Source: an uncultured Dermatophilus sp. (lineage in GTDB: Bacteria; Actinomycetota; Actinomycetes; Actinomycetales; Dermatophilaceae). From it: a stretch of DNA of 10,943 nucleotides. Location of the stretch: NCBI GenBank assembly GCA_945876925.1, contig CAMCQD010000018.1, positions 1-10,943 of the forward strand, written 5' to 3'. Under the pieces are notes generated by a model. It saw only the letters and a program-made list of their open reading frames with translations. It did no database searches and was not told the origin of the DNA. The position numbers were made by a program, and so were the translations under genes. Positions 1 through 5,925 of this stretch are shown piece by piece (positions within the stretch are counted from its first letter, which is position 1; each line of letters starts with the position of its first letter).

Positions 1-194
1 CGGGAGGTGATCATCTCGCTGATGTACAGGCAGCCGCTGCCGCTGGGCAGGCCGCCGGCGGCGAAGCGGCGGCAGAGCCGGCGGAAGGCCCGGTTGGTGA
101 TGCCGGCCATCGGGGCGAGGACCACCGGGGTGCCGATGGTCAGCGGCCCGATGGTCAGGGGCGGCAGTGGTCGGGGAGTAGCCGGGGAAGTCAT
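1..194 (-). CDS. dusB: tRNA-dihydrouridine synthase (DusB/NifR3 type), N-terminal part only
   Basis: Reads leftward and runs off the window edge after 64 codons. The family reduces uridine to dihydrouridine in tRNA, using FMN and NADPH, in the cytoplasm. The visible part matches the start of the TIM barrel. Residues 13-21 (LTIGPLTIG) are the first strand. Residues 23-36 (PVVLAPMAGITNRA) are the family's most recognisable block and contribute to FMN binding. The segment around residues 56-63 (LYISEMIT) is the next conserved strand. The ATG at 192-194 is chosen because conserved sequence begins about 12 residues later. No Shine-Dalgarno is evident: a possible -10 box (GATACT on the minus strand, 204-209) lies only 9 bases upstream, suggesting a very short or absent leader. 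It is divergent from ackA. The family call is secure, but the DusB versus DusA/C subtype rests on the N-terminus alone. Confidence 0.88.
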   Translation of the reverse strand, partial: MTSPATPRPLPPLTIGPLTIGTPVVLAPMAGITNRAFRRLCRRFAAGGLPSGSGCLYISEMITS

Positions 195-203
195 CGTGAC
201 GGC

Positions 204-209
204 AGTATC
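204..209 (-). promoter_or_regulatory. Candidate -10 box for dusB
   Basis: GATACT on the minus strand, ending 9 bases before the dusB ATG. If used, transcription would start about 2-3 bases before the start codon. No convincing -35 hexamer is visible. This is an inference from spacing and base composition: A/T-rich hexamers are rare in this GC-rich gap. Confidence 0.35.
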
Positions 210-213
210 CCAG

Positions 214-229
214 CCCCGCCCGGGCGGGG
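214..229. repeat. Perfect 16-bp palindrome in the dusB upstream region
   Basis: CCCCGCCC followed directly by GGGCGGGG forms an uninterrupted palindrome. It sits just upstream of the candidate dusB -10 box, in its spacer/-35 region. It could be an operator for a dimeric regulator. It could also be chance in sequence this rich in G and C, since there is no loop and hence no good RNA hairpin. Confidence 0.5.
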
Positions 230-332
230 GCGAATCGGACCGCCGGACGCGTGATCGCGCGCGGGCGGGCACGTGACCGGCACCGGACCGCACACATTTT
301 CCAGCCTTGGCCCGTATCGGCTGCTTCACGGA

Positions 333-338
333 TAGACT
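333..338 (+). promoter_or_regulatory. Candidate -10 box for the ackA-pta unit
   Basis: TAGACT fits the actinobacterial TANNNT pattern and lies in the locally A/T-rich part of the gap. A start about 6-7 bases downstream would fall at 344-346, coinciding with the GTG of the small upstream ORF. TTGGCC at 307-312 is the nearest -35-like hexamer, but its 20-base spacer is long. Confidence 0.35.
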
Positions 339-343
339 GACCG

Positions 344-550
344 GTGCGTGTCTTCATCGGGATCGTTTTCGTCCTCCAGATCGCGCCCGCCCCGGCCGGG
401 CCCCCTGACCGCGGCGGCGTGCTCTCCTGCGAGCGATGCCGCTGCCAGGCGTTGCGCCCCGATGGAGGACCGCCGCTGGCGACGCCAGCACCGGCCGGGT
501 GCGCACCTGGCCGGCTTCCCGCCGCTCGACCCCAGAAGGTGCACTCGTGA
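344..550 (+). CDS. Possible 68-residue upstream ORF overlapping the ackA start
   Basis: This is an unrecognised short ORF starting with GTG 5 bases after the candidate -10 box, so it would be translated from a leaderless or nearly leaderless mRNA. The N-terminus is hydrophobic (residues 1-13, MRVFIGIVFVLQI), followed by a Pro/Ala/Gly-rich stretch and a C-R-C-R-C cluster around residue 30. By hand count about 35 of the first 39 codons end in G or C, clearly higher than in the two competing frames; the second half is less biased. Its TGA (548-550) overlaps the ackA GTG (547-549) as GTGA, an arrangement typical of translational coupling. It may be a leader ORF tied to ackA, a relic, or chance. 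I assign no function. Confidence 0.3.
   Translation: MRVFIGIVFVLQIAPAPAGPPDRGGVLSCERCRCQALRPDGGPPLATPAPAGCAPGRLPAARPQKVHS
534..539 (+). promoter_or_regulatory. Ribosome binding site that decides the ackA start
   Basis: AGAAGG lies 7 bases before GTG 547. It supports that start over the in-frame ATG at 436, which would add 37 residues with no resemblance to acetate kinases. Confidence 0.65.
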
Positions 551-1734
551 CCTCGGCCGTCCTCGTTCTTAACTGTGGCTCATCGTCGGTGAAATTCGCT
601 TTGATCGAACCGGATTCAGGCTCCCGGGAGTTCACTGGCCTGGCCGAGCGGGTCGGCACGCCGCAGGCTTCGATCCGCTTCGACGTGGACGGCGAGCGCA
701 CCACCGTCAGCGAGCTGCCCGACGGCTCCCACCGCGGCTGCCTGGCGCTCATCCTGGAGCGGGTCGAGCAGTGGTGCGCGGCCCGCGGAGCCACGATCAT
801 CGCGGTCGGCCACCGGGTCGTCCACGGCGGGGAGCGGTTCGCGTCCTCGGTAGTGCTCACCGACGAGGCGATGGCTGCCGTCCGCGAATGCGTGCCGCTG
901 GCCCCGCTGCACAACCCGGCCAACATCACCGGCATCGAGGCCGCCCGGGAGATGCTGCCCGGGGTTCCCCAGGTGGGCGTTTTCGACACGGCCTTCCACC
1001 AGACGATGCCGCCGCACGCCTACCGTTACGCCGTCCCGGCGCAGTGGTACGCCGAGCACGGCGTGCGCCGGTACGGCTTCCACGGCACCAGTCACCTGTT
1101 CGTATCCCAGCAGGTCGCCGCGCTCGACGGGCGGGCCCTGGACGACCTGCGGATCGTCACCGCGCATCTGGGCAACGGGGCCAGCCTGGCGGCGGTGGCC
1201 GGGGGCAGGTCGGTGGATACCACGATGGGCCTCACCCCGCTGGAGGGCCTGGTCATGGGCACCCGCTCGGGGGACATCGACCCGGGCATGTTCTCCTTCC
1301 TCATCGGCGCCGGGGCCGGGGACGCCGGGGAGATCACCTCGGCGCTCAACACCAAGTCGGGCCTGCTCGGGCTGTCCGGGGTGTCCAACGACATGCGCAC
1401 CGTGCTGGCCGCCGCTGAGGGCGGCGATGAGAACGCCCAGCTCGCCCTGGACGTCTTCTACTACCGGCTGGCCAAGTACATCGCCGCGCTCGTGGTGCCG
1501 CTGGGCGGCCTGGACATCCTCGTGTTCACCGGCGGCATCGGCGAGAACGACTCCGCCTGCCGGGCCGCGGTCATCGAGCGGCTGGGCTTCCTGGGCCTGC
1601 AGCTGGACCCGGAAGCCAACCGGGTGCGCGGCCAGGCCGCCCGGATCACCCCCGCCGGCCCGGTCACCGCGTGGGTCGTCCCCACCGACGAAGAACTGAT
1701 CATCGCCCGCGACGCCGCCCGCCTCACCGCCTGA
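547..1734 (+). CDS. ackA: Acetate kinase
   Basis: Catalyses acetyl phosphate + ADP to acetate + ATP (reversible) in the cytoplasm, paired with Pta for acetate overflow or uptake. It has 395 residues, the usual family length of about 400. The ASKHA-fold signature opens the protein (residues 5-16, LNCGSSSVKF region, Asn9). Further conserved sites, aligned by memory to characterised acetate kinases, are Arg90 in GHRVVHGG, His122, Asp147 in FDTAFHQTMP, His179 in YGFHGTSH, Asn210 in HLGNGAS, Arg240 in MGTRSGDIDPG and Glu382/383 near the C-terminus. The nucleotide-binding FTGGIGEN segment is at 327-334. All expected catalytic residues are present. GTG 547 is preferred because AGAAGG precedes it and homology starts at once. 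pta follows after 36 bases on the same strand, so the two are very likely co-transcribed. The order ackA-pta is that of E. coli, whereas the actinobacterial loci I recall (Mycobacterium, Corynebacterium, Streptomyces) have pta first. Confidence 0.97.
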   Translation: MTSAVLVLNCGSSSVKFALIEPDSGSREFTGLAERVGTPQASIRFDVDGERTTVSELPDGSHRGCLALILERVEQWCAARGATIIAVGHRVVHGGERFASSVVLTDEAMAAVRECVPLAPLHNPANITGIEAAREMLPGVPQVGVFDTAFHQTMPPHAYRYAVPAQWYAEHGVRRYGFHGTSHLFVSQQVAALDGRALDDLRIVTAHLGNGASLAAVAGGRSVDTTMGLTPLEGLVMGTRSGDIDPGMFSFLIGAGAGDAGEITSALNTKSGLLGLSGVSNDMRTVLAAAEGGDENAQLALDVFYYRLAKYIAALVVPLGGLDILVFTGGIGENDSACRAAVIERLGFLGLQLDPEANRVRGQAARITPAGPVTAWVVPTDEELIIARDAARLTA

Positions 1735-1770
1735 TCTCCCGGCCTGCCGTCTCCCCCGAGAGGAAGTGTC

Positions 1771-3861
1771 ATGTCCCGCCGCATTCTCGTGGTTCCCGCC
1801 AACCACGCAGCCGGTGTCAAGGCCGTCTGTCACGCCATGCTGCACGCGCTCGACGAGCGCGGCGTCGATGTCGGGTACATCAAGCCGCTGGGCCACCCGC
1901 TGACCCACGGCCCCGACGAGTCGGCCGCGCTGGCCCGGCTGGCCGCCACGCTCACCTACGTGCCCGAGCCGCTGCCGGCCACGCACATCAACTCCCGCCT
2001 GGCCTACGGCGCCACCGAGACCCTCATGGAAGAGGTCGTCGAGCTGGCCGAGCCCCTGCTGGAGGGGCACGAGGTCGTCATCGCCGAGGGGCTCGCCCAG
2101 GATGACGACGCCCCCTACGCCGACGACCTCAACGCGGCCCTGGCCCGCACCCTGGACGCAGAGGTGGTGCTGGTCGCCTCCGCCAGGGACCGCTCCCCCG
2201 GGCACGTAGCCGAGCGCTTCGCCGCGACCGTGCCGCATTTCTCCGTCGGCGGCGCCGGGCATCGCATCACCGGGGTGGTCATCAACCGGCTCCCCGCAGA
2301 ACCTGCCGGGGAGGCGGAGGCCTACGCGGAGGCGGTCAGGGCGCACGGGCTGCGGATCATCGCCATGATCCCCCAGGATCCGAACCTCGCCCAGCCGCGC
2401 ATGAAGGACATCGTCGACCAGCTCCACCTGGAGGTCATCAACGCCGGTGACACCTCCCGGCGGGTGCGGGAGCTCAACGTCGCAGCCCAGACCATCCCGG
2501 GCGTGCTGGACTACCTGACCGAGGGGCAGATGCTGCTCGTCCCCGGCGACCGGCACGAGGTGCTGGCCAGCGCCGCGCTGGCCGAGCTGAACGGCGTCAA
2601 GCTGGCCGGGCTCCTGCTCACCGCCGGGATCCGCCCCAGCCCCAAGGTGCTCCAGCTGTGCCACAAGGCGATGGCCAGCGGCCTGCCGGTCCACCTCACC
2701 GAGGACAAGACGTACGAGACCTCGCACGCGATAATCCACCTGGATCCGAGCGTGCCCGCGGACGACGAGGAGCGGGTGCGCAAAGTCACCGAGTCGGTGG
2801 CCAGCCGCCTCGACCAGGACTTCGTGGAGTCGATCTCCAAGACGGCCACCCGTACCCGGCTGAGCCCGGCCGCGTTCCGCCGCCAGCTGACCACCCTGGC
2901 ACGCGAATCGGTCAAGCGGATCGTGCTGCCCGAGGGAGCCGAGCCGCGCACCGTGCAGGCGGCGATCCACTGCCAGCGCGAGGGCATCGCCACGTGCGTG
3001 CTGCTGGCTACCCCGGCCGAAGTGGAGGCGACCGCGGCCAGCCTGGGCCTGGCCCTGCCCGAGGGCATCGAGATCATCGACCCCTCGCACCCCGATCAGC
3101 GGTACGTCGACGCCCTGGTCGAGCGGCGCAAGCACAAGGGCCTGACCGAGGCGATGGCGCACGACATGCTCGGCGACACGGTGGTGCTCGGCACGATGAT
3201 GCTGCACCTGAACGAGGTTGACGGCCTGGTCTCCGGCGCGGTGCACACCACCGCGAACACCATCCGCCCGGCGCTGCAGATCCTGGGCACCAAGCCGGGT
3301 GCCTCGCTGGTGTCGTCGGTGTTCTTCATGGGCCTGCCCGACGAGGTCGTCGTCTACGGCGACTGCGCGGTCAACCCCGACCCGGACGCCGAGCAGCTCG
3401 CCGATATCGCCATCCAGAGCGCCGACTCGGCCAGGGCGTTCGGGCTGGACCCGAAGGTCGCCATGATCAGCTTCTCGACCGGGACGTCCGGGTCGGGGGC
3501 GGACATCGAGAAAGTCCAGGCCGCCACCGCGAGGGTCAGGCAGCTGCGCCCGGACATCGTGATCGACGGCCCGCTGCAGTACGACGCCGCCACCACCGAG
3601 TCGGTGGCCCGCAGCAAGGCCCCGGGCTCGCCAGTCGCCGGGCACGCCAACGTGTTCGTGTTCCCCGACCTCAACACGGGCAACACCACATACAAGGCCG
3701 TGCAGCGCTCGGCCAGCGTGATCAGCATCGGCCCGATGCTGCAGGGCATCGCCAAGCCGGTCAACGACCTGTCCCGGGGAGCCCTGGTCGAGGACATCAT
3801 CTACACGATCGCGCTGACCGCGATCCAGGCAGGAGCCGATGAGCAGGACCGGACTTCATGA
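1771..3861 (+). CDS. pta: Phosphate acetyltransferase, long three-domain form
   Basis: Catalyses acetyl-CoA + phosphate to acetyl phosphate + CoA; with AckA it completes the acetate pathway. The 696 residues match the long (E. coli-type) form of about 700-715. Domains in order: an N-terminal dethiobiotin-synthetase-like P-loop-fold domain (about 1-190) that opens like E. coli Pta (SRRILVVP) and has no classical GKS/T P-loop; a DRTGG-type regulatory domain (about 215-330, with D260-R261); and the catalytic PTA_PTB domain (about 370-692). The catalytic domain shows LPEGAEPRTV (from residue 386), SGAVHTTANTIRPAL (from 488), VVYGDCAVNPDP, FPDLNTGNTTYKAVQRS, and NDLSRGALVED, with Ser668, Arg669 and Asp675 matching the active-site residues of archaeal Pta. 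The ATG is preceded by GAGAGGAAG (1758-1766), a strong ribosome binding site. Its stop overlaps the next ATG (ATGA). Confidence 0.97.
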   Translation: MSRRILVVPANHAAGVKAVCHAMLHALDERGVDVGYIKPLGHPLTHGPDESAALARLAATLTYVPEPLPATHINSRLAYGATETLMEEVVELAEPLLEGHEVVIAEGLAQDDDAPYADDLNAALARTLDAEVVLVASARDRSPGHVAERFAATVPHFSVGGAGHRITGVVINRLPAEPAGEAEAYAEAVRAHGLRIIAMIPQDPNLAQPRMKDIVDQLHLEVINAGDTSRRVRELNVAAQTIPGVLDYLTEGQMLLVPGDRHEVLASAALAELNGVKLAGLLLTAGIRPSPKVLQLCHKAMASGLPVHLTEDKTYETSHAIIHLDPSVPADDEERVRKVTESVASRLDQDFVESISKTATRTRLSPAAFRRQLTTLARESVKRIVLPEGAEPRTVQAAIHCQREGIATCVLLATPAEVEATAASLGLALPEGIEIIDPSHPDQRYVDALVERRKHKGLTEAMAHDMLGDTVVLGTMMLHLNEVDGLVSGAVHTTANTIRPALQILGTKPGASLVSSVFFMGLPDEVVVYGDCAVNPDPDAEQLADIAIQSADSARAFGLDPKVAMISFSTGTSGSGADIEKVQAATARVRQLRPDIVIDGPLQYDAATTESVARSKAPGSPVAGHANVFVFPDLNTGNTTYKAVQRSASVISIGPMLQGIAKPVNDLSRGALVEDIIYTIALTAIQAGADEQDRTS

Positions 3862-4262
3862 GTGATCCTGCCGGGTACCGGGGTGGTCCCGCCAGCCCGC
3901 AGCCGTGCGCAGGCGGCTGCGGCGGCACCACCCGGACCTGTGACCAGGGTGCCGCCCCGGTCACGGGAACGTGCCCAGGCGGCCAGGTGAATGCTGGCCA
4001 GGCCGGCTGGCGGGAGCGGGTCAGCGCCCACCTGGCCGTGGTGCCGCCGGTCGTGCTCGCGCCGGTGGTCATGGGCACCCTGGCGCTGGGGCTGGTCGTC
4101 GCCGGAGTGCCCGGTGCCATCCTGGTCGCGGCCGGGCTGGCCATGCTGTCAGGGCTATCCGCGCTCGCCTGGCCCCGGCTGAGCCTGTTCGGCAGGTGGT
4201 TGCGGGTCGCGGTGCTGGTGTTCCTCCTCGGCTGCGCCATCATCCGCCTCACCCCGGCCTGA
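3858..4262 (+). CDS. Small three-helix membrane protein of unknown function
   Basis: 134 residues. Residues 1-55 are Gly/Pro/Thr-rich with four cysteines (17, 21, 28, 39). Three hydrophobic segments follow at about 60-82, 84-105 and 114-131, the last two joined by a short AWPRLSLFGRWLR segment with positive charges. This resembles, from memory only, small actinobacterial membrane proteins of the DUF6703 kind; a profile search would decide. The ATG overlaps the pta stop (ATGA) and has AGGA 9 bases upstream (3845-3848), implying translational coupling and membership of the ackA-pta operon. GTG 3987 is an alternative start: it would remove the Cys-rich part, whose codons are less G/C-biased (10 of 43 end in A or T) and which contains a long inverted repeat. 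The membrane part is clearly coding by codon bias. A link to acetate metabolism is only positional. Confidence 0.72.
   Translation: MSDPAGYRGGPASPQPCAGGCGGTTRTCDQGAAPVTGTCPGGQVNAGQAGWRERVSAHLAVVPPVVLAPVVMGTLALGLVVAGVPGAILVAAGLAMLSGLSALAWPRLSLFGRWLRVAVLVFLLGCAIIRLTPA
3881..3933 (+). repeat. 53-nt imperfect inverted repeat just after pta
   Basis: The outer arms 3881-3893 and 3921-3933 pair at 12 of 13 positions. The inner arms GCAGCCG (3899-3905) and CGGCTGC (3914-3920) pair perfectly around an 8-base loop. A 5-base bulge (3894-3898) separates the two helices. It begins 20 bases after the pta stop. It could act as a terminator or mRNA 3'-end stabiliser for ackA-pta if the downstream gene actually starts at GTG 3987. 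It lies inside the coding region if ATG 3858 is used. No T-run follows. Confidence 0.6.
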
Positions 4263-4263
4263 G

Positions 4264-4300
4264 CCCGCCCGGCGCGCTCCCCTAGCGCACGCCGGGCGGG
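4264..4300 (+). terminator. Hairpin after the small membrane protein gene
   Basis: CCCGCCCGGC (4264-4273) pairs with GCCGGGCGGG (4291-4300), and inside it GCGCT (4274-4278) pairs with AGCGC (4284-4288) around a 5-base loop, leaving AC bulged. It starts 2 bases after the stop codon. It has no T-tract, as is common for actinobacterial terminators. Its right arm is the first of two adjacent GCCGGGCGGG copies; the second feeds the next hairpin. Confidence 0.6.
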
Positions 4301-4301
4301 G

Positions 4302-4341
4302 CCGGGCGGGCCGTCCCCTTAAAGCGGGATGACCCGCCCGG
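4302..4341 (+). terminator. Second hairpin with short T-run, candidate intrinsic terminator
   Basis: CCGGGCGGG (4302-4310) pairs perfectly with CCCGCCCGG (4333-4341), with TCCC/GGGA (4314-4317 and 4326-4329) pairing inside the loop. TTT (4342-4344) follows on the plus strand, so this is the better terminator for ackA-pta and the small gene. Because the gap is convergent, it may also stop transcription coming from argG. Confidence 0.6.
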
Positions 4342-4357
4342 TTTCCTGCCCGGCCGT

Positions 4358-4383
4358 GCCCGCGCCGGCAGTCATACGCGGGC
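4358..4383 (-). terminator. Hairpin downstream of argG
   Basis: GCCCGCG (4358-4364) and CGCGGGC (4377-4383) form a perfect 7-bp stem with a 12-base loop, starting 20 bases past the argG stop codon. There is no T-run in the argG direction. It is a likely argG terminator or 3' processing barrier. Confidence 0.45.
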
Positions 4384-4403
4384 CGGAGCGCCCCGGGCGA
4401 GGA

Positions 4404-5846
4404 TCAGTCGTTCCCCATTTCCATAGCGGCCGCTTCCAGGGCGATCTCCTCATCGTCGGACAGGCCGCGTGAGGCGATCGCCTCGGCTCCGCCGGGGGTC
4501 AGCTCGCCCACCAGGCTGGTGTTCGCCAGGCCGAGCGCGGCCACCCCGGCGCCCGAGCCCAGCAGCCCCTGGCCCACGTACTGCTCCAGCCGGGCGCGGC
4601 TGTCGGCGATGTCGAGGTTGCGCATGGTGAGCTGGCCGATCCGGTCGGTGGGGCCGAACGCGGCGTCCTTCACCCGCTCCATGGACAGCCTGTCCGGGTG
4701 GTAGCTGAAGCTCGGGCCGTCGGTGCTCAGGATGGTGTAGTCCTCGCCGCGGCGCAGGCGCAGGGCCACCTCGCCAGTGATCGCCGACCCCACCCAGCGC
4801 TGCAGCGACTCGCGCAGCATGAGGGACTGCGGGTCGAGCCAGCGGCCTTCGTACATGAGCCGGCCCAGGCGGCGGCCCTCGTTGTGGTACGTGGCGATGG
4901 TGTCCTCATTGTGGATCGCGTTGACCAGCCGCTCGTAGCAGATGTGCAGCAGCGCCATGCCGGGCGCCTCGTAGATACCGCGGGATTTGGCCTCGATGAT
5001 GCGGTTCTCGATCTGGTCGGACATCCCCAGGCCGTGCCGGCCGCCGATGGCGTTGGCCTCCAGCACCAGGTCGACGGCCGACTCGTAGCGGACCCCGTTG
5101 ATCGCCACCGGGCGCCCCTCCTCGAAGGCGATGGCGACATCCTCAGTGGGGATCTCCAGCTCCCGCTCCCAGAACTTCACCCCCATGATCGGCTCGACGA
5201 TCTCGACGCCGGTGCCGAGGCGCTCCAGTTTCTTGGCCTCGTGGGTGGCCCCCCAGATGTTGGCGTCGGTGGAGTAGGCCTTCTCCTTGCTGTCCCGGTA
5301 GGGCAGTCCGCGGGCGGCCAGCCAGCTGCTCATCTCCTCACGGCCGCCGAGTTCGCGGACGAATCCCACGTCCAGCCACGGCTTGTAGATCCGCAGGTTG
5401 GGGTTGGCCAGCAGGCCGTAGCGGTAGAACCGCTCGATGTCGTTTCCCTTGAAGGTGGAGCCGTCGCCCCAGATCTCAACGTGGTCCTCTTTCATCGCGC
5501 GGATGAGCATGGTGCCGGTGACCGCGCGGCCGATCGGGGTGGTGTTGAAGTACGCCCGGCCCGCGCTGCGGATGTGGAACGCGCCGCAGACCAGCGCGAC
5601 CAGGCCCTCTTCCACCAGGGCCTGGCGGCAGTCGACGAGGCGGGCGATCTCGGCCCCGTACTCTCTGGCCCGGCCGGGCACCGAGGCGATGTCGGGCTCG
5701 TCGTACTGGCCGATGTCAGCCGTATACGTGCACGGGGTGGCGCCTCGTTCGCGCATCCACGCGACCGCCACCGACGTGTCGAGGCCGCCGGAGAACGCGA
5801 TTCCTACGCGCTCACCGACCGGAAGGGTCGTCAGAACCTTGGACAT
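4404..5846 (-). CDS. argG: Argininosuccinate synthase, E. coli-type long form
   Basis: Condenses citrulline and aspartate using ATP to give argininosuccinate, the penultimate step of arginine synthesis. The 480 residues fit the longer subclass (E. coli, Streptomyces) rather than the roughly 400-residue form. The PP-loop ATP-binding motif is AFSGGLDTS at residues 17-25. Conserved blocks follow: TADIGQYDEPD (43-53), GDGSTFKGNDIERF, AYSTDANIWGATHE, EPIMGVKFWE, ANAIGGRHGLGMSDQIENR and EGRWLDPQSLMLRESLQRW. ATG 5844-5846 is chosen over the in-frame ATG at 5862-5864 because homologues start MSKVLT, and because a TATACT -10 box ends 7 bases before it, leaving no room for an upstream start. No ribosome binding site is present, consistent with a leaderless mRNA. 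It is not next to other arg genes here. uppS lies 79 bases upstream, with a hairpin between. Confidence 0.96.
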   Translation of the reverse strand: MSKVLTTLPVGERVGIAFSGGLDTSVAVAWMRERGATPCTYTADIGQYDEPDIASVPGRAREYGAEIARLVDCRQALVEEGLVALVCGAFHIRSAGRAYFNTTPIGRAVTGTMLIRAMKEDHVEIWGDGSTFKGNDIERFYRYGLLANPNLRIYKPWLDVGFVRELGGREEMSSWLAARGLPYRDSKEKAYSTDANIWGATHEAKKLERLGTGVEIVEPIMGVKFWERELEIPTEDVAIAFEEGRPVAINGVRYESAVDLVLEANAIGGRHGLGMSDQIENRIIEAKSRGIYEAPGMALLHICYERLVNAIHNEDTIATYHNEGRRLGRLMYEGRWLDPQSLMLRESLQRWVGSAITGEVALRLRRGEDYTILSTDGPSFSYHPDRLSMERVKDAAFGPTDRIGQLTMRNLDIADSRARLEQYVGQGLLGSGAGVAALGLANTSLVGELTPGGAEAIASRGLSDDEEIALEAAAMEMGND

Positions 5847-5853
5847 GCGAGCA

Positions 5854-5859
5854 AGTATA
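5854..5859 (-). promoter_or_regulatory. -10 box of a probable leaderless argG promoter
   Basis: TATACT on the minus strand lies exactly 7 bases before the argG ATG, so the predicted transcription start is the A of ATG. TATACT differs from the TATAAT consensus at one base. No clear -35 is visible. The direct repeat at 5861-5877 occupies roughly -15 to -31. Confidence 0.6.
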
Positions 5860-5860
5860 T

Positions 5861-5877
5861 GCATGACACCGCATGAC
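5861..5877 (-). promoter_or_regulatory. Helically phased direct repeat in the argG promoter (candidate operator)
   Basis: GCATGAC occurs at 5861-5867 and again at 5871-5877, exactly 10 bp apart. On the argG strand it reads GTCATGC twice, the second running into CATGCATAT. CATGCAT-like half-sites resemble ARG boxes described in Streptomyces, from memory. Binding by ArgR is an inference. Confidence 0.35.
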
Positions 5878-5888
5878 TATTCACTCAC

Positions 5889-5916
5889 CCCCCTGGTGTG
5901 CCCGCCCACCGGGGGG
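5889..5916 (-). terminator. Hairpin after uppS
   Basis: CCCCCTGGTG (5889-5898) pairs with CACCGGGGGG (5907-5916) along 10 bp including one G-T wobble, with an 8-base loop. It begins 9 bases after the uppS stop, before the argG promoter. There is no T-run. It separates the recO-uppS unit from argG. Confidence 0.5.
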
Positions 5917-5925
5917 CGTGCCAGC

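Larger units (their letters stand above)
195..546. other. Divergent intergenic region between dusB and ackA
   Basis: These 352 bases contain the palindrome at 214-229, a candidate dusB -10 at 204-209, a candidate ackA-side -10 at 333-338, a possible 68-codon upstream ORF from 344 to 550, and the ackA ribosome binding site at 534-539. The stretch 290-345 is the most A/T-rich part and the likeliest site for the rightward promoter. No RNA gene or mobile element is visible. Confidence 0.6.

Noticed and set aside
436..546. Extra 37 N-terminal residues for ackA starting at ATG 436
   Set aside because: The extension does not resemble acetate kinases, and GTG 547 has its own ribosome binding site and the conserved N-terminus right after it.
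1771..2340. Missing classical P-loop in the Pta N-terminal domain as a sign of decay
   Set aside because: E. coli-type Pta proteins, from memory, also start with this non-canonical sequence, so it is normal for the subfamily.
616..3645. Open frame of 1009 codons on the minus strand, antisense to ackA-pta
   Set aside because: It has no recognisable domains and is rich in Gly, His, Arg and Val. Long antisense frames are expected opposite very GC-rich genes, and ackA and pta are both fully convincing on the plus strand.
4698..5876. Open frame of 392 codons on the plus strand, antisense to argG
   Set aside because: It is a GC-bias shadow of argG. Its composition is dominated by Val, Asp, Gly and Ala, with no motif of its own.
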